From SZUA-365 sp034002405 (GTDB taxonomy: Bacteria > Bacteroidota > Ignavibacteria > SZUA-365): a stretch of DNA of 64,000 nt. The stretch covers positions 1 to 64,000 of the forward strand of contig JAVFAS010000006.1 in assembly GCA_034002405.1 (NCBI GenBank), written 5' to 3'. Each line of letters opens with the position of its first letter. Within the stretch, counting starts at the first letter, position 1. Under the pieces are notes generated by a model. That model had not been told where the DNA came from. It searched no databases and saw only the letters and a program-made list of their open reading frames with translations. A program made the translations under genes and the position numbers. Of the stretch, positions 45,852-54,742 are shown in pieces.

Positions 45852-48800
45852 TCAGAAATCCGCGCCGAGGGAAAAATAGTACACCGGCTCGGAGAAGCCC
45901 TTGCCGTCGTACGACCAGCCGATGTCGAATTTCAACGGGAAGCCGAGAAACCACATCCGCGCGCCAATGCCGGTTCCGATCAGCAGATCCTGATTCATGA
46001 TCTCGTCGTTCTCGTCCCGTGTGAACGCCTTGAAGCTGCGCACGTCATCAAACACGGCCCCAACATCGAGAAAAATCGCACCGTTGACCGCCTGCAGGAT
46101 GTACGGCAGCACGCCGCCCAGGAAATACTTCACGAGCGGGAAGCGGATCTCATAATTTCCGAGGAGATACCGCGTCGAGAGTCGGGCGTTGTAGTTGTAG
46201 CCGCGCAGGGGCAGCGCCGCCGAGAGGAAGGCGAAATCTTCCTCGCTGTCGATGGGGATGCGTCCGTTCTCGAAGGTGCGGTTGATCCAGTTCTCCGTAC
46301 CGCCGAGGAAGAAGCGTTGCGGATTCGCACCGAAACTTCCGCCGCCCGATCCGCGCAGCACCATGGAGAAGTCCGTCCAGAAGCGATAGTACTTGCGGTA
46401 ATCGAACGTCAATGACGCGAATGACAGTGAAGTGCTGCCAAGGCCCGGACTCCCGAACAGCCGGATCTCGGAACGCGATCCGCGAACCGGCGACCACATA
46501 CCCCACAGTGTGTTGTCGTGGACGTAACCGATGTTCGGCACGACGAGGGAAACCCCGCTCGACGGCACCATGGGATTGTCCAGATTCTCCTGTGACACGT
46601 TCATCCAGGTGAGACTGCCATCGATGCGGTTGAATTTGTCGATGGGATAGGACGCGGTGAGTCCAAAGCCATACTGTCGGTATCGGACAAGATCCTCGTA
46701 AAATCCGCCCGTGTATTGGAACAGGAAACGCGCGCTGTGGAACCCCTGCACCGTCCAATCGATACGGCCCGGCAAATAGGAATAGGCCAGCGCGTAGTCG
46801 CTGTTTTTCAGGTCGCCGATCAGGTTGGTCAGGAACAGGATCTGATGATCGCCGAGCATGTCGCTGAATGCCATCTGTGTCGTGCCCAGCACGCCGTAGA
46901 ACGTGCTGTAGCCCGCGTTCCCATAGACGAGATCCGCCGTGAAACTCAGTTTGTATTTGTTGACGATAAACGAACCGTCCTCGGCCTGATTGTTCCGCAC
47001 CGCGAATGGTCGTTCCGATCCGTCACGCGATTTCACGTCGACATCGTTCGCGAACAGCATGCGTTTTCCGCTCGCGGGAGGGGCAGCGGTGGAGTCACGT
47101 TCCACCGCATTGCTCTGCGCGCCGATCGCGATCACCACGTCGTCGCTGTGATCAACCGTCTCCGCCGCGGGCACCTGCGCGCGATGCGCTGTCGTGTCGT
47201 CCTCCCCGACGGTCTCCTGCCCATCCGCCACACGCGCGGCGGCTTCCTTCATGCGTCGTTCGAGAAACACGGTCGGCGGGAGATTCTCGATCCGCTCGCG
47301 CTCGAATGGTGATCGCAAGAGGAAAATGTCGAATCCCGCCTCGAACATGCTCGCGAAGGCAAGTTTGCTTCCATCCGCGGTCATCGAGATCTGGTAGATA
47401 CCGGAAAGGGAGTTCGTGACCGGATACTCCGTTCCGCTCTCCATCTCCCGCACATGGAGATTATTGATGCCGTTGCGATCGGCGATGAAGAGCAACCGGC
47501 CGTCCGGACCCATGATCGGATAGGATTCCTCCGCCGTCGGCGTATCGGTGATGCGATCGATGATCCCGGTTTCGATATCCACGCGGTAAATATCCATCTG
47601 CGAAAAGTCATGCGCGAACATGTCGAAATTCTCGGGGAGTGTCGAACCGTCGACGATGTCCTTCCGATCGCTCGTGAAATAAATATGCCGGCTGTCGGGT
47701 GACCAGGACGGTTGCGCGTCGGAAAACACATCGTCCGTCAGATTGCGCGTGGTCTTCGACGCGAAATCATAGACCCAGATGTCCGATTGGATCGCCGTGT
47801 TGCCAACATACGCGATGCTCTTTCCGTCCGGCGACCATTGCACCGAATAGATCCCGTCCTTTGCGACCGGAAGCTTTTCGTAGTCTCCACTCTCCACGTC
47901 GATGACGCTGATGGCATCGTCGGCGCCGGATTTGGAGGACATCGCGATGAAGCGGCCATCGGGGGACCAAGACAGTCCCGGCGTGAGCAGATGCAATTCC
48001 TCGAAATCGTTCGTGTTCGTCCCTTCGATCAACTTCCGCACCTCGCTCCCGTCAATGGCGGACATCACATACACCGAAAAGTAGTCATCCCGGTTGGAGA
48101 TGAAGGCGATACGGTCGCCCGAGGGTGAGATCGCCGGACTGGTATTGTAAAACGCGCCGACCTTTGTGTGATCGGTCAGGCGTTTGGCGTAGTCGCTCGG
48201 GGACTCACGCACGGCGACATCGGGGTAATACAACCGGCGCTGCTCCTTCATCCACCGCTCGGACAATTCCTCGAGCGTCAGTCCGAGCGACTTCTTGAGT
48301 CCCTGATCGATCGAGCGGGCACCGCGGATGCTGTTGAGTACCTCGCCCACTTTCCGGCGCCCGTACTTCTCCGCGATATACCACCAGACCGATTGGCCGC
48401 CGCGGTAGGCGAAATATCCGCTGAGATACGGAATCGGCGGCAGATAATTGCTGGTGACTGCATCGCGGATAAACATATCCGAATTCGTATCCCATCCGTC
48501 AAGCGCCTGGTATTCCGCCATCCCTTCATTCATCCACAGCGGCAGCACCAGCCGGATGCGATTGGTCACCGCCGCCTGCAGCGAGCCGCCATAGAACATA
48601 TCGTTGATCACCGCATGCACGAGTTCATGATGGATCACGCGGCGGAACTGCCCGTACGATCCCTCGAAGGGCACGACCACGCGGTTCTTGAACATCTCGG
48701 TGACACCCCCGATGCCCTCTTCCATATACATGCCGACCACGTTGGTCTGCTGGAAATCATTGTGCGAATTGTAGATGACGAACGGGATGCGTGCGGTGAT

Positions 48801-49043
48801 CTGATAGCCGAAGCTCTCCTGAATGCCACGGAGTGCTTCCTCGGCCGCACGGGCGGTGAATTCCGCCAGTTTGTACCCGTCATTGCTGAAGTACACATCG
48901 AAGTGTTCCGAGCGGATGTAGTACCAGTCGAAGTCGGTGTATTGCACCTTGTTCTTCCCGAAGTACTGCGCGGTAGCGCCGGCCGGCACCAGAAGCGGGA
49001 CGAACACGAAGAGGAGAAGCGACAATATGTTCACGCGGGTCAT
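45852..49043 (-). CDS. Zincin peptidase, TolB-like propeller and outer-membrane barrel fusion
   Basis: 1063 residues from the ATG at 49043 (AGGAACG upstream). Signal peptide ...AGATAQ. Residues about 30-270 form a peptidase-MA-like zincin with HELVH (His139-His143) and a downstream Glu in WMNEGMAEY (173), so the catalytic set looks intact. Residues about 300-600 are PD40/TolB-type propeller blades (SPAISPSGDRIAFISNRDD, PGLSWSPDGRFIAMSS, QPSWSPDSRHIYFTSDR). After an acidic linker the C-terminal 400 residues form an Omp85/surface-antigen barrel ending YYFSLGADF. The protein is probably an outer-membrane-tethered periplasmic protease or chaperone. It has its own sigma-70-type promoter and terminator. 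Confidence 0.85.
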   Translation of the reverse strand: MTRVNILSLLLFVFVPLLVPAGATAQYFGKNKVQYTDFDWYYIRSEHFDVYFSNDGYKLAEFTARAAEEALRGIQESFGYQITARIPFVIYNSHNDFQQTNVVGMYMEEGIGGVTEMFKNRVVVPFEGSYGQFRRVIHHELVHAVINDMFYGGSLQAAVTNRIRLVLPLWMNEGMAEYQALDGWDTNSDMFIRDAVTSNYLPPIPYLSGYFAYRGGQSVWWYIAEKYGRRKVGEVLNSIRGARSIDQGLKKSLGLTLEELSERWMKEQRRLYYPDVAVRESPSDYAKRLTDHTKVGAFYNTSPAISPSGDRIAFISNRDDYFSVYVMSAIDGSEVRKLIEGTNTNDFEELHLLTPGLSWSPDGRFIAMSSKSGADDAISVIDVESGDYEKLPVAKDGIYSVQWSPDGKSIAYVGNTAIQSDIWVYDFASKTTRNLTDDVFSDAQPSWSPDSRHIYFTSDRKDIVDGSTLPENFDMFAHDFSQMDIYRVDIETGIIDRITDTPTAEESYPIMGPDGRLLFIADRNGINNLHVREMESGTEYPVTNSLSGIYQISMTADGSKLAFASMFEAGFDIFLLRSPFERERIENLPPTVFLERRMKEAAARVADGQETVGEDDTTAHRAQVPAAETVDHSDDVVIAIGAQSNAVERDSTAAPPASGKRMLFANDVDVKSRDGSERPFAVRNNQAEDGSFIVNKYKLSFTADLVYGNAGYSTFYGVLGTTQMAFSDMLGDHQILFLTNLIGDLKNSDYALAYSYLPGRIDWTVQGFHSARFLFQYTGGFYEDLVRYRQYGFGLTASYPIDKFNRIDGSLTWMNVSQENLDNPMVPSSGVSLVVPNIGYVHDNTLWGMWSPVRGSRSEIRLFGSPGLGSTSLSFASLTFDYRKYYRFWTDFSMVLRGSGGGSFGANPQRFFLGGTENWINRTFENGRIPIDSEEDFAFLSAALPLRGYNYNARLSTRYLLGNYEIRFPLVKYFLGGVLPYILQAVNGAIFLDVGAVFDDVRSFKAFTRDENDEIMNQDLLIGTGIGARMWFLGFPLKFDIGWSYDGKGFSEPVYYFSLGADF

Positions 49044-49094
49044 AAACGTTCCTGCCACGGCGGGCGCTGAATGACGTGTACGGTATAAAAGGTA

Positions 49095-49123
49095 ATAATA
49101 CTGCGCGATCCCAGGCCTGTCAA
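49095..49123 (-). promoter_or_regulatory. Sigma-70-type promoter of the zincin/propeller/barrel gene
   Basis: On the minus strand TTGACA (49123-49118) is separated by exactly 17 bp from TATTAT (49100-49095). It lies about 50 bp upstream of the ATG at 49043, in the divergent region shared with the amidohydrolase gene. Confidence 0.65.
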
Positions 49124-49172
49124 GGGAGAAACGCGGGAACGCAGGCCAGTGTGGGATGTGACACCTGTTTGA

Positions 49173-49179
49173 TATATTG
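49173..49179 (+). promoter_or_regulatory. Bacteroidota-like -7 box TATATTG upstream of the amidohydrolase gene
   Basis: TATATTG at 49173-49179 lies 49 bp before the ATG at 49222. No clear TTTG/TTTC -33 element is at the expected distance. Confidence 0.35.
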
Positions 49180-49221
49180 GGTTACGAGTCGACTTCTTTC
49201 GTTCCACCGCCGGAAGCCGCG

Positions 49222-50962
49222 ATGCGACGGACACCAATCGTATTTCTCACCGCCATGCTCCTGACAAGCGCCTGCACCACCAAGGAACGTTGCGACCTGA
49301 TCGTCTTCAATGGCCGGATCACGACGATGGATGATTCCATTCGTCGTGCCACGGCGTTCGCCGTCCAGGACGGAAGAATTCTCGCGGTCGGCAGCGACGC
49401 AACGATCCGCGACGGCTATGTTTCCGACCGCGTCGTCGACCTCGCGGGGAAACCGGTGTACCCGGGTTTCATCGATGCCCATGCGCATCTGCACGGGCTC
49501 GGGGAGGAATCCACGATTCTCGGGCTGCACGAGACCGAAGATAAAACCGAAGTCCTCGAATTGCTCCGCGCCCGTGTTGCCTCCGTAGCGCCGGGTGCCT
49601 GGATCCGGGGTCGGGGCTGGGACCAGAACCGATGGACCGATCGACGATTCCCGTCAACGCAGGATCTCGATGCCATCACGACACGCCACCCGGTGTTCCT
49701 CTCGCGCGTGGATGGTCATGCGGTGTGGGTCAATTCACGGGCACTGACGCTCGCCAGGATCACACGCCAGACACCGGATCCCCCGGGCGGAAAAATCCTC
49801 CGCGATCAGCGTGGCGATCCCACGGGAATTCTGCTCGACCAGGCGATCGAACTGGTGCGCGCGCATATCCCCCCGCCCGATGCGGAGGCCATGGCCAGAA
49901 CCTATCGTGCCGCGGTACAACGCTGTCTCGCCGTAGGCCTCGTCGGGGTCCATGACATGGGAATGACGGCGACGGGCATCGAAGCAATCCGCCTGTTGAT
50001 CACGCAAAAGGCGTTTCCCTTCCACCTCGTCGCCTACGTCGACGACAGCGATCCGGATACTTGGGAGTCGTTATTGAAGAGCGGACGGCAAGTCGTTGGC
50101 ACGACACAACTTGTCCTTGCCGGCCTCAAGCTCTATGCCGATGGTGCACTGGGTTCCCGCGGCGCACTTCTTCTCGAGGAATATGCCGATGATCCCGGGA
50201 ACCGCGGCATCGCCATTCAGTCAGGGGACAGCATCCGTCGCGAAACCATGCGCGCGCTCGAAGCGGGACTGCAGGTGTGCGTGCATGCCATCGGCGATGG
50301 CGCGGTACGGACCGTGCTCGATGCCTACGAAGCCGCGTTGGACACTGCCCCGTCGCCCCGCGCTCCGCTTCGGGTCGAGCACGCCCAGGTGATCGCACCA
50401 CGCGACCTCCCCCGATTTGCCTCGCTCGGGGTGGTACCGTCGATGCAACCGACGCATTGCACGAGCGACATGACCTGGGCCGAGGCGAGACTGGGCGCCC
50501 GGCGCGTACGTTCGGCATACGCCTGGGCATCACTGCGCAAGAGCGGCGCATGGATACCCGCGGGGAGTGATTTCCCCGTCGAGCGTCCCGACCCAATCGC
50601 GGGGCTGTACGCGGCGATATTCCGGATGACCGCCGAAGGGATGCCGGTATCGCAGGCAGATATCGACGCCGCGTTTCAAACCGATCCGGCCAGTCCGGCA
50701 CTGCCGGCACGTTGGACCAACGGATGGTTCGCGGAACAGTGCCTCTCACGAATGGATGCACTACGCGGATTCACGATCTGGGCCGCGCGTGCCGCGGGAC
50801 TCGAGAACGAGCGCGGGAGCATCGCCGCGGGAAAGTGGGCCGATTTCGTGGTACTCTCCGAAGACATTCTCACGGTACCGCGTGGCCGTTTTCTCTCGAC
50901 ACGTGTCCTCTCGACCTGGGTCGCCGGCGTGCAGGTGTTCGCGCGCACGGCGGACGCGGAGC
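49222..50962 (+). CDS. Amidohydrolase-3-family lipoprotein (YtcJ-like), 3' end lost in an assembly gap
   Basis: About 580 residues are readable from the ATG at 49222. Lipobox TSAC (Cys near residue 14), so it is exported and lipidated. The family opening reads DLIVFNGRITTMDD, the metal His pair is in FIDAHAHLHGLG, and further conserved parts are SRVDGHAVWVNS, LKLYADGALGSRGA, VCVHAIGDGAV, VEHAQVI and PAGSDFPVE. The C-terminal closing strand (AAGKWADFVVLSEDI, then VLSTWVAGVQVF) is present, so only a few residues and the stop are missing. Substrate unknown; the family includes N-substituted formamide deformylases. Confidence 0.9.
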
Positions 50963-51062
50963 NNNNNNNNNNNNNNNNNNNNNNNNNNNNNNNNNNNNNN
51001 NNNNNNNNNNNNNNNNNNNNNNNNNNNNNNNNNNNNNNNNNNNNNNNNNNNNNNNNNNNNNN
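50963..51062. other. Assembly gap (100 N)
   Basis: Exactly 100 undetermined bases, the usual placeholder for a scaffold join of unknown length. The stop codon of the amidohydrolase gene and possibly more is missing. Sequence after it (51063-51253) shows no supported gene. Confidence 0.98.
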
Positions 51063-51208
51063 GCTTCACGACCGGGTGAGGCCCATCCCTCTCCGCACGG
51101 AAATCTCCGAACGGAACTCTCCGCGCGACCATCGGGTAGAACCATCTTTCGCTCCATTCCCGATCGAGGGGAAAAATTCCTCCATATCGTTTCACCGTCC
51201 GAGTTTTG

Positions 51209-51215
51209 TATCTTG
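51209..51215 (+). promoter_or_regulatory. Bacteroidota-like -7 box TATCTTG
   Basis: TATCTTG at 51209-51215 lies 45 bp before the ATG at 51254; a TTTC starts 19 bp upstream of it. Confidence 0.4.
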
Positions 51216-51253
51216 AAAGATTGAATGTTCGCACAGTGCAACGACACACATCC

Positions 51254-52138
51254 ATGTTTCGATACCTCCACGTCTCTCTCCTCTTCTTCATGTTCATCCC
51301 GGCGCTGTCCGCGCAAACGGTCGAATTGCGGTATCAATTTCCGCCGGGAAAGGAATACCGCTTCAAACAGGTCGAACGAACCACCGTCCTCGCGCAGACG
51401 AATGACGGGCGCGGAACACAGATCGACCGGCGCACGACGCGATACTTCACCGTGACCATCGAGCGCGCGGACATCGATGCATTCGAATACCTCTTCGTGC
51501 AGGATACCGCCATCGTCGATGAAAGCGGAGAGGATGCGGGAAGCCAGCGTCAGAATCTGGATTTCCAGAATGTCCTGACAAAGAAACGCATCCGCGTGCG
51601 ACAGTCGCCCAGCGGGAAGGTGCTTGCAACCACCGCGGTGGATCCGCTGAACGTGCAGGATCTGTTCGGCCCGGGCACCAGCGATGCAATGTTCACCGCG
51701 CGGGCCGCCCTCTTCCCCGCGCTGCCCCTCCGTCCGATCGAAGCGGGCGCGCAATGGACCGACACCCGGCGTGACACGCTCTTTCCCAGCAAGGATCTGC
51801 CGCGCGTCGGCCGTGGATCCGGCATCCGTCTGCTTTCGAACGCCACGACCTATACCGTGGGTGACATTGGCGATCGCGAGGGAATCCGCTGCGTGACGGT
51901 GTCCTGGCTCGGCAACGTGGCCATGGAGGAAAAAGTCATTTTCGAGACCGTCGAGGAATTCACCGAGGATGAAACCGTGACCACGGGTGAGCTCGTGCTC
52001 GCCGTGGATTCGGGCCTGCCTGTGTTCATGGACATCACGACAGAGCAGGAAAACACCCGCGCGGTGTTCGGCGATCAGAACAGTGTGATTCCGTCCTCGA
52101 TTCGAAACCACATCACGCTCGAACTTTTCTCCCAATAA
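51254..52138 (+). CDS. Exported protein of unknown function (first of a related pair)
   Basis: 294 residues from the ATG at 51254; a signal peptide ends ...PALSAQ. The mature part is beta-rich with the order seen in the next gene: an opening strand with a basic hairpin (RYQFPPGKEYRFKQVE), a middle strand VTIERADIDAFEY, an ALFPALPLRPIEAGAQWTD segment, and a late GELVLAVDSGLPVFMDI. I recall DUF6263-type proteins with similar plans, but the assignment is tentative. The downstream paralogue begins 16 bp later. Confidence 0.75.
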   Translation: MFRYLHVSLLFFMFIPALSAQTVELRYQFPPGKEYRFKQVERTTVLAQTNDGRGTQIDRRTTRYFTVTIERADIDAFEYLFVQDTAIVDESGEDAGSQRQNLDFQNVLTKKRIRVRQSPSGKVLATTAVDPLNVQDLFGPGTSDAMFTARAALFPALPLRPIEAGAQWTDTRRDTLFPSKDLPRVGRGSGIRLLSNATTYTVGDIGDREGIRCVTVSWLGNVAMEEKVIFETVEEFTEDETVTTGELVLAVDSGLPVFMDITTEQENTRAVFGDQNSVIPSSIRNHITLELFSQ

Positions 52139-52154
52139 AGATTCCGGAGATTTC

Positions 52155-52973
52155 ATGAAACACCTATTTGGTCTCATGGTGATCGCCCTGCTCTGCGCCG
52201 GCGTGGCGCAGGCACAGGACGCAGCCTATCGCTTCGCGCAGGACGCACCGTTCACCTACACCATCGAACAGACAAACATGACCCTGCAGGAGGCACCTGG
52301 CCAGACGAGCACCTTCAATAGCGAGCTGACCATGCGCGTGACCTATCAGCTGCTCGAAACACTGGACAACGGCAATCTGAAAATGCAGGTGACGATCGAC
52401 AACGCCCTGGCGATCAACGAGGGACCAAACGGAACGCAGACCCTCGGGAGTGACATGGCCGGGAAGAGCGTGATCTTCGAAATGAACGGGAGCGGGGAGG
52501 TGGTCGATGTCGACAGCAGCATCCGCGCCATCGAGAGCGAGGGAGCCGGCCTGCTCGCCGCGGCCACGGGCATTTTCCCACGCCTCGACGGATCGAAGAT
52601 CCGCGAAGGCGCGAGTTGGGACGTGACGGAAATGGACACCAGCGGGAACGAGACGCGTGGATTCATTTACGAGGAGACCGAACGTACCTATTCCGTCAAG
52701 GGGAAGAAGACCGTCGCCGGGCACGAATGCCTCGAGATCGCGCTTGAATCCGAAGCGGAGAGCGAGGGCGAAATGGTCAACGGTGACCAGGAACTGAGCG
52801 TGAACGGGAAGCGGAACGGAACGGCAACGATCATGTACGCGTCCGGCGTCGGCATCATCACCAGCTTCGAGGCGGAATTGAACACCGACCAGGTGATCAT
52901 GCTTCCCGCGCAGAACATGCGCGTGCCGATCACCGCGACCCAGAACGTGAAGATCGTGCTCGTCGAGAATTGA
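52155..52973 (+). CDS. Exported protein of unknown function (second of a related pair, DUF6263-like)
   Basis: 272 residues; CGGAG upstream, signal peptide ...GVAQAQ. It shares the plan of the preceding gene: YRFAQDAPFTYTIEQ, VTYQLLETLDNGNLKMQVTI, a Gly/Asp turn GSGEVVDVDSS, GIFPRLDGSKIREGASW, then GKKTVAGHECLEIALES and a last strand. The pair is probably co-transcribed and arose by duplication. No catalytic residues are evident; a lipid- or ligand-binding barrel is possible. Confidence 0.75.
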   Translation: MKHLFGLMVIALLCAGVAQAQDAAYRFAQDAPFTYTIEQTNMTLQEAPGQTSTFNSELTMRVTYQLLETLDNGNLKMQVTIDNALAINEGPNGTQTLGSDMAGKSVIFEMNGSGEVVDVDSSIRAIESEGAGLLAAATGIFPRLDGSKIREGASWDVTEMDTSGNETRGFIYEETERTYSVKGKKTVAGHECLEIALESEAESEGEMVNGDQELSVNGKRNGTATIMYASGVGIITSFEAELNTDQVIMLPAQNMRVPITATQNVKIVLVEN

Positions 52974-52991
52974 TCCGGACGTCCGATTTCG

Positions 52992-53030
52992 ATCCCGCCG
53001 CGCGGAAACGCGCCGCGGGATTTCTTTTTT
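52992..53030 (+). terminator. Rho-independent terminator
   Basis: A 13-bp stem with one mismatch (ATCCCGCCGCGCG pairing with CGCGCCGCGGGAT), a GAAA tetraloop and a TTTCTTTTTT tail lie 19 bp past the stop of the second protein of the pair. Confidence 0.88.
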
Positions 53031-53139
53031 CGTTGACGCCTGATTTTTTTTTTACCGCCGCCGATGTCCCGAATAAACAATTCCCGTTTCCTTCCGTAGA
53101 ACCGGGCATCCGTCATTTTCACGAACGAGGTACGCGCAC

Positions 53140-54741
53140 ATGAAACCGTCCGTCACGACCCTCCTTCCCGGCCTGCTGCTGCTGGGCGCCCTTCTCCTCC
53201 CGAGCGCATTTCTGTCGGCACAGGTCGAGACCGCCGCACAGGACAGCCTCCGGGTGCTCGAGGAAATTCGCGCCGAGCATTCGCGGCTCGCAGCGGAGCT
53301 CGAAACGCTCCGCACAGAACTCGACACCGTGAAGGGACGGGCGGAGAGCCCGGAACGGGACGAGCGTATCGATGATCTCGAACGCAGAATGGACGATGTG
53401 CGGATGCGGCTGGAAGCCATCGAACGCAGCATCGGCGACCATCGCGACGATGAATGGGAGCAGTGGGATGACGAATGGGAAACCTGGGACGAGGAAGACG
53501 ACGAGGATGGGACTTCCGCCGACTGGAAATGGTGGTCGGATGACGACATGGAGGACCAGTTCGACATCGACGAAACCTTCTTCAAGAGATACCCGGGGAA
53601 TTTCCCGTGGTCGTTTCCGCTCACCAGCCGCCTGCACGAGACCTTCATTCGCTACAATCGCGTCGAAGGGCTCTACCTTGGTCTCGCGCAGTCCAAACGG
53701 CTGTACTGGCACAGCAAGCCGTGGCTCGTGAGTACGGGTTCCCTCGGCTACGGCTTCGCCAATCATACGTGGCGCTACAGCCTCGGCCTCTACTTCCCCA
53801 TCTATCTCGAAAACCAGATTCTCGAATTCGGGGCGGAGGGACACAGCGTGACGGATTCGAAGGACCAATGGTCGTTCGACCGCGACGAAAACACCTTCAC
53901 CGCGATCGTCGCCCGCGAGGATTTTCTCGACTATTTCGAACGCGCCGGCTTCACCGCCACCGCCGCCTGGTACTATCGCGGAGAAGAAGACCTGAATCTC
54001 CGTGCAACGATCGGCTACGCGCATGACACCTACGAGAGCATGGATCGCGCCACCAACTGGTCGATTTTCGGCGGGGACAAGCAGTTCCGCCAGAATCCTC
54101 GCATCAACGACGGGAATCTCAACAGCCTCGTGCTCACCCTCGGCATGAATACACTCGCCGATCTCGATGTGCGTGACCATGGATGGGATGCGCAGATCCA
54201 ATACGAAAAGGCCGGTGATTTCGCGGCGGGAGACTTCGCCTTCTCCCAGGTGCTCGTCGATCTGCGCCGCTATCAGCCGCTCGGCGACCATATCAATCTC
54301 AACCTGCGCATGCGCGGTGGTGTCAGCGACGGGATGCTGCCACGGCAACGCGCGTTCGAGCTCGGCGGCCCGGGCACCCTGCCCGCGTACCGGTTCAAGG
54401 AATTCGCGGGCGGCGGCATGGCGCTGGTCAATGCGGAGTTTATTGTCCGGAGTTCCATTGTCGGCAATGCCCGGGGCTGGGCGCGCCGGCTGCTCGCGGC
54501 GACGAACCTGATCTTCTTCGCGGACGCCGGTTCGGTGAGTGCCGTCACCCCGGTGTCCGCGGCCGGCATCGAGCACGGCGCACTACCCGCGGCCTCTGGT
54601 GACGATTTCCTGGACGACTGGAAATCCGATATCGGTGTGGCGTTCGGCAGCGCCGACGGAAATTTCCGCATTGGTGCCGCCTGGCGGCTCGATCGCGCGG
54701 AATCCCCGGCACTGGTTGTTCGTCTGTCCCGGCCGTTCTGA
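53140..54741 (+). CDS. Outer-membrane beta-barrel protein with N-terminal coiled coil and acidic Trp-rich linker
   Basis: 533 residues; signal peptide ...AFLSAQ. Residues about 38-105 are heptad-rich coiled coil (LRVLEEIRAEHSRLAAELET...). Residues about 107-145 are an unusual Asp/Glu/Trp-rich stretch (DEWEQWDDEWETWDEEDD). From about 150 the protein is an Omp85/surface-antigen-like barrel (LHETFIRYNRVEGLYLGL opening, FELGGPGTLPAYRFKEF loop, terminal LVVRLSRPF). The function is unknown; a periplasm-spanning or trimerising role for the coiled coil is inference. Its stop is 1 bp from the stop of the convergent exonuclease gene. Confidence 0.82.
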   Translation: MKPSVTTLLPGLLLLGALLLPSAFLSAQVETAAQDSLRVLEEIRAEHSRLAAELETLRTELDTVKGRAESPERDERIDDLERRMDDVRMRLEAIERSIGDHRDDEWEQWDDEWETWDEEDDEDGTSADWKWWSDDDMEDQFDIDETFFKRYPGNFPWSFPLTSRLHETFIRYNRVEGLYLGLAQSKRLYWHSKPWLVSTGSLGYGFANHTWRYSLGLYFPIYLENQILEFGAEGHSVTDSKDQWSFDRDENTFTAIVAREDFLDYFERAGFTATAAWYYRGEEDLNLRATIGYAHDTYESMDRATNWSIFGGDKQFRQNPRINDGNLNSLVLTLGMNTLADLDVRDHGWDAQIQYEKAGDFAAGDFAFSQVLVDLRRYQPLGDHINLNLRMRGGVSDGMLPRQRAFELGGPGTLPAYRFKEFAGGGMALVNAEFIVRSSIVGNARGWARRLLAATNLIFFADAGSVSAVTPVSAAGIEHGALPAASGDDFLDDWKSDIGVAFGSADGNFRIGAAWRLDRAESPALVVRLSRPF

Positions 54742-54742
54742 T

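Noticed and set aside
51063..51216. Continuation of the amidohydrolase frame after the N gap
   Set aside because: The gap length is unknown, so frame cannot be carried across it. The downstream translation does not resemble the family, whose final strand already appears before the gap.
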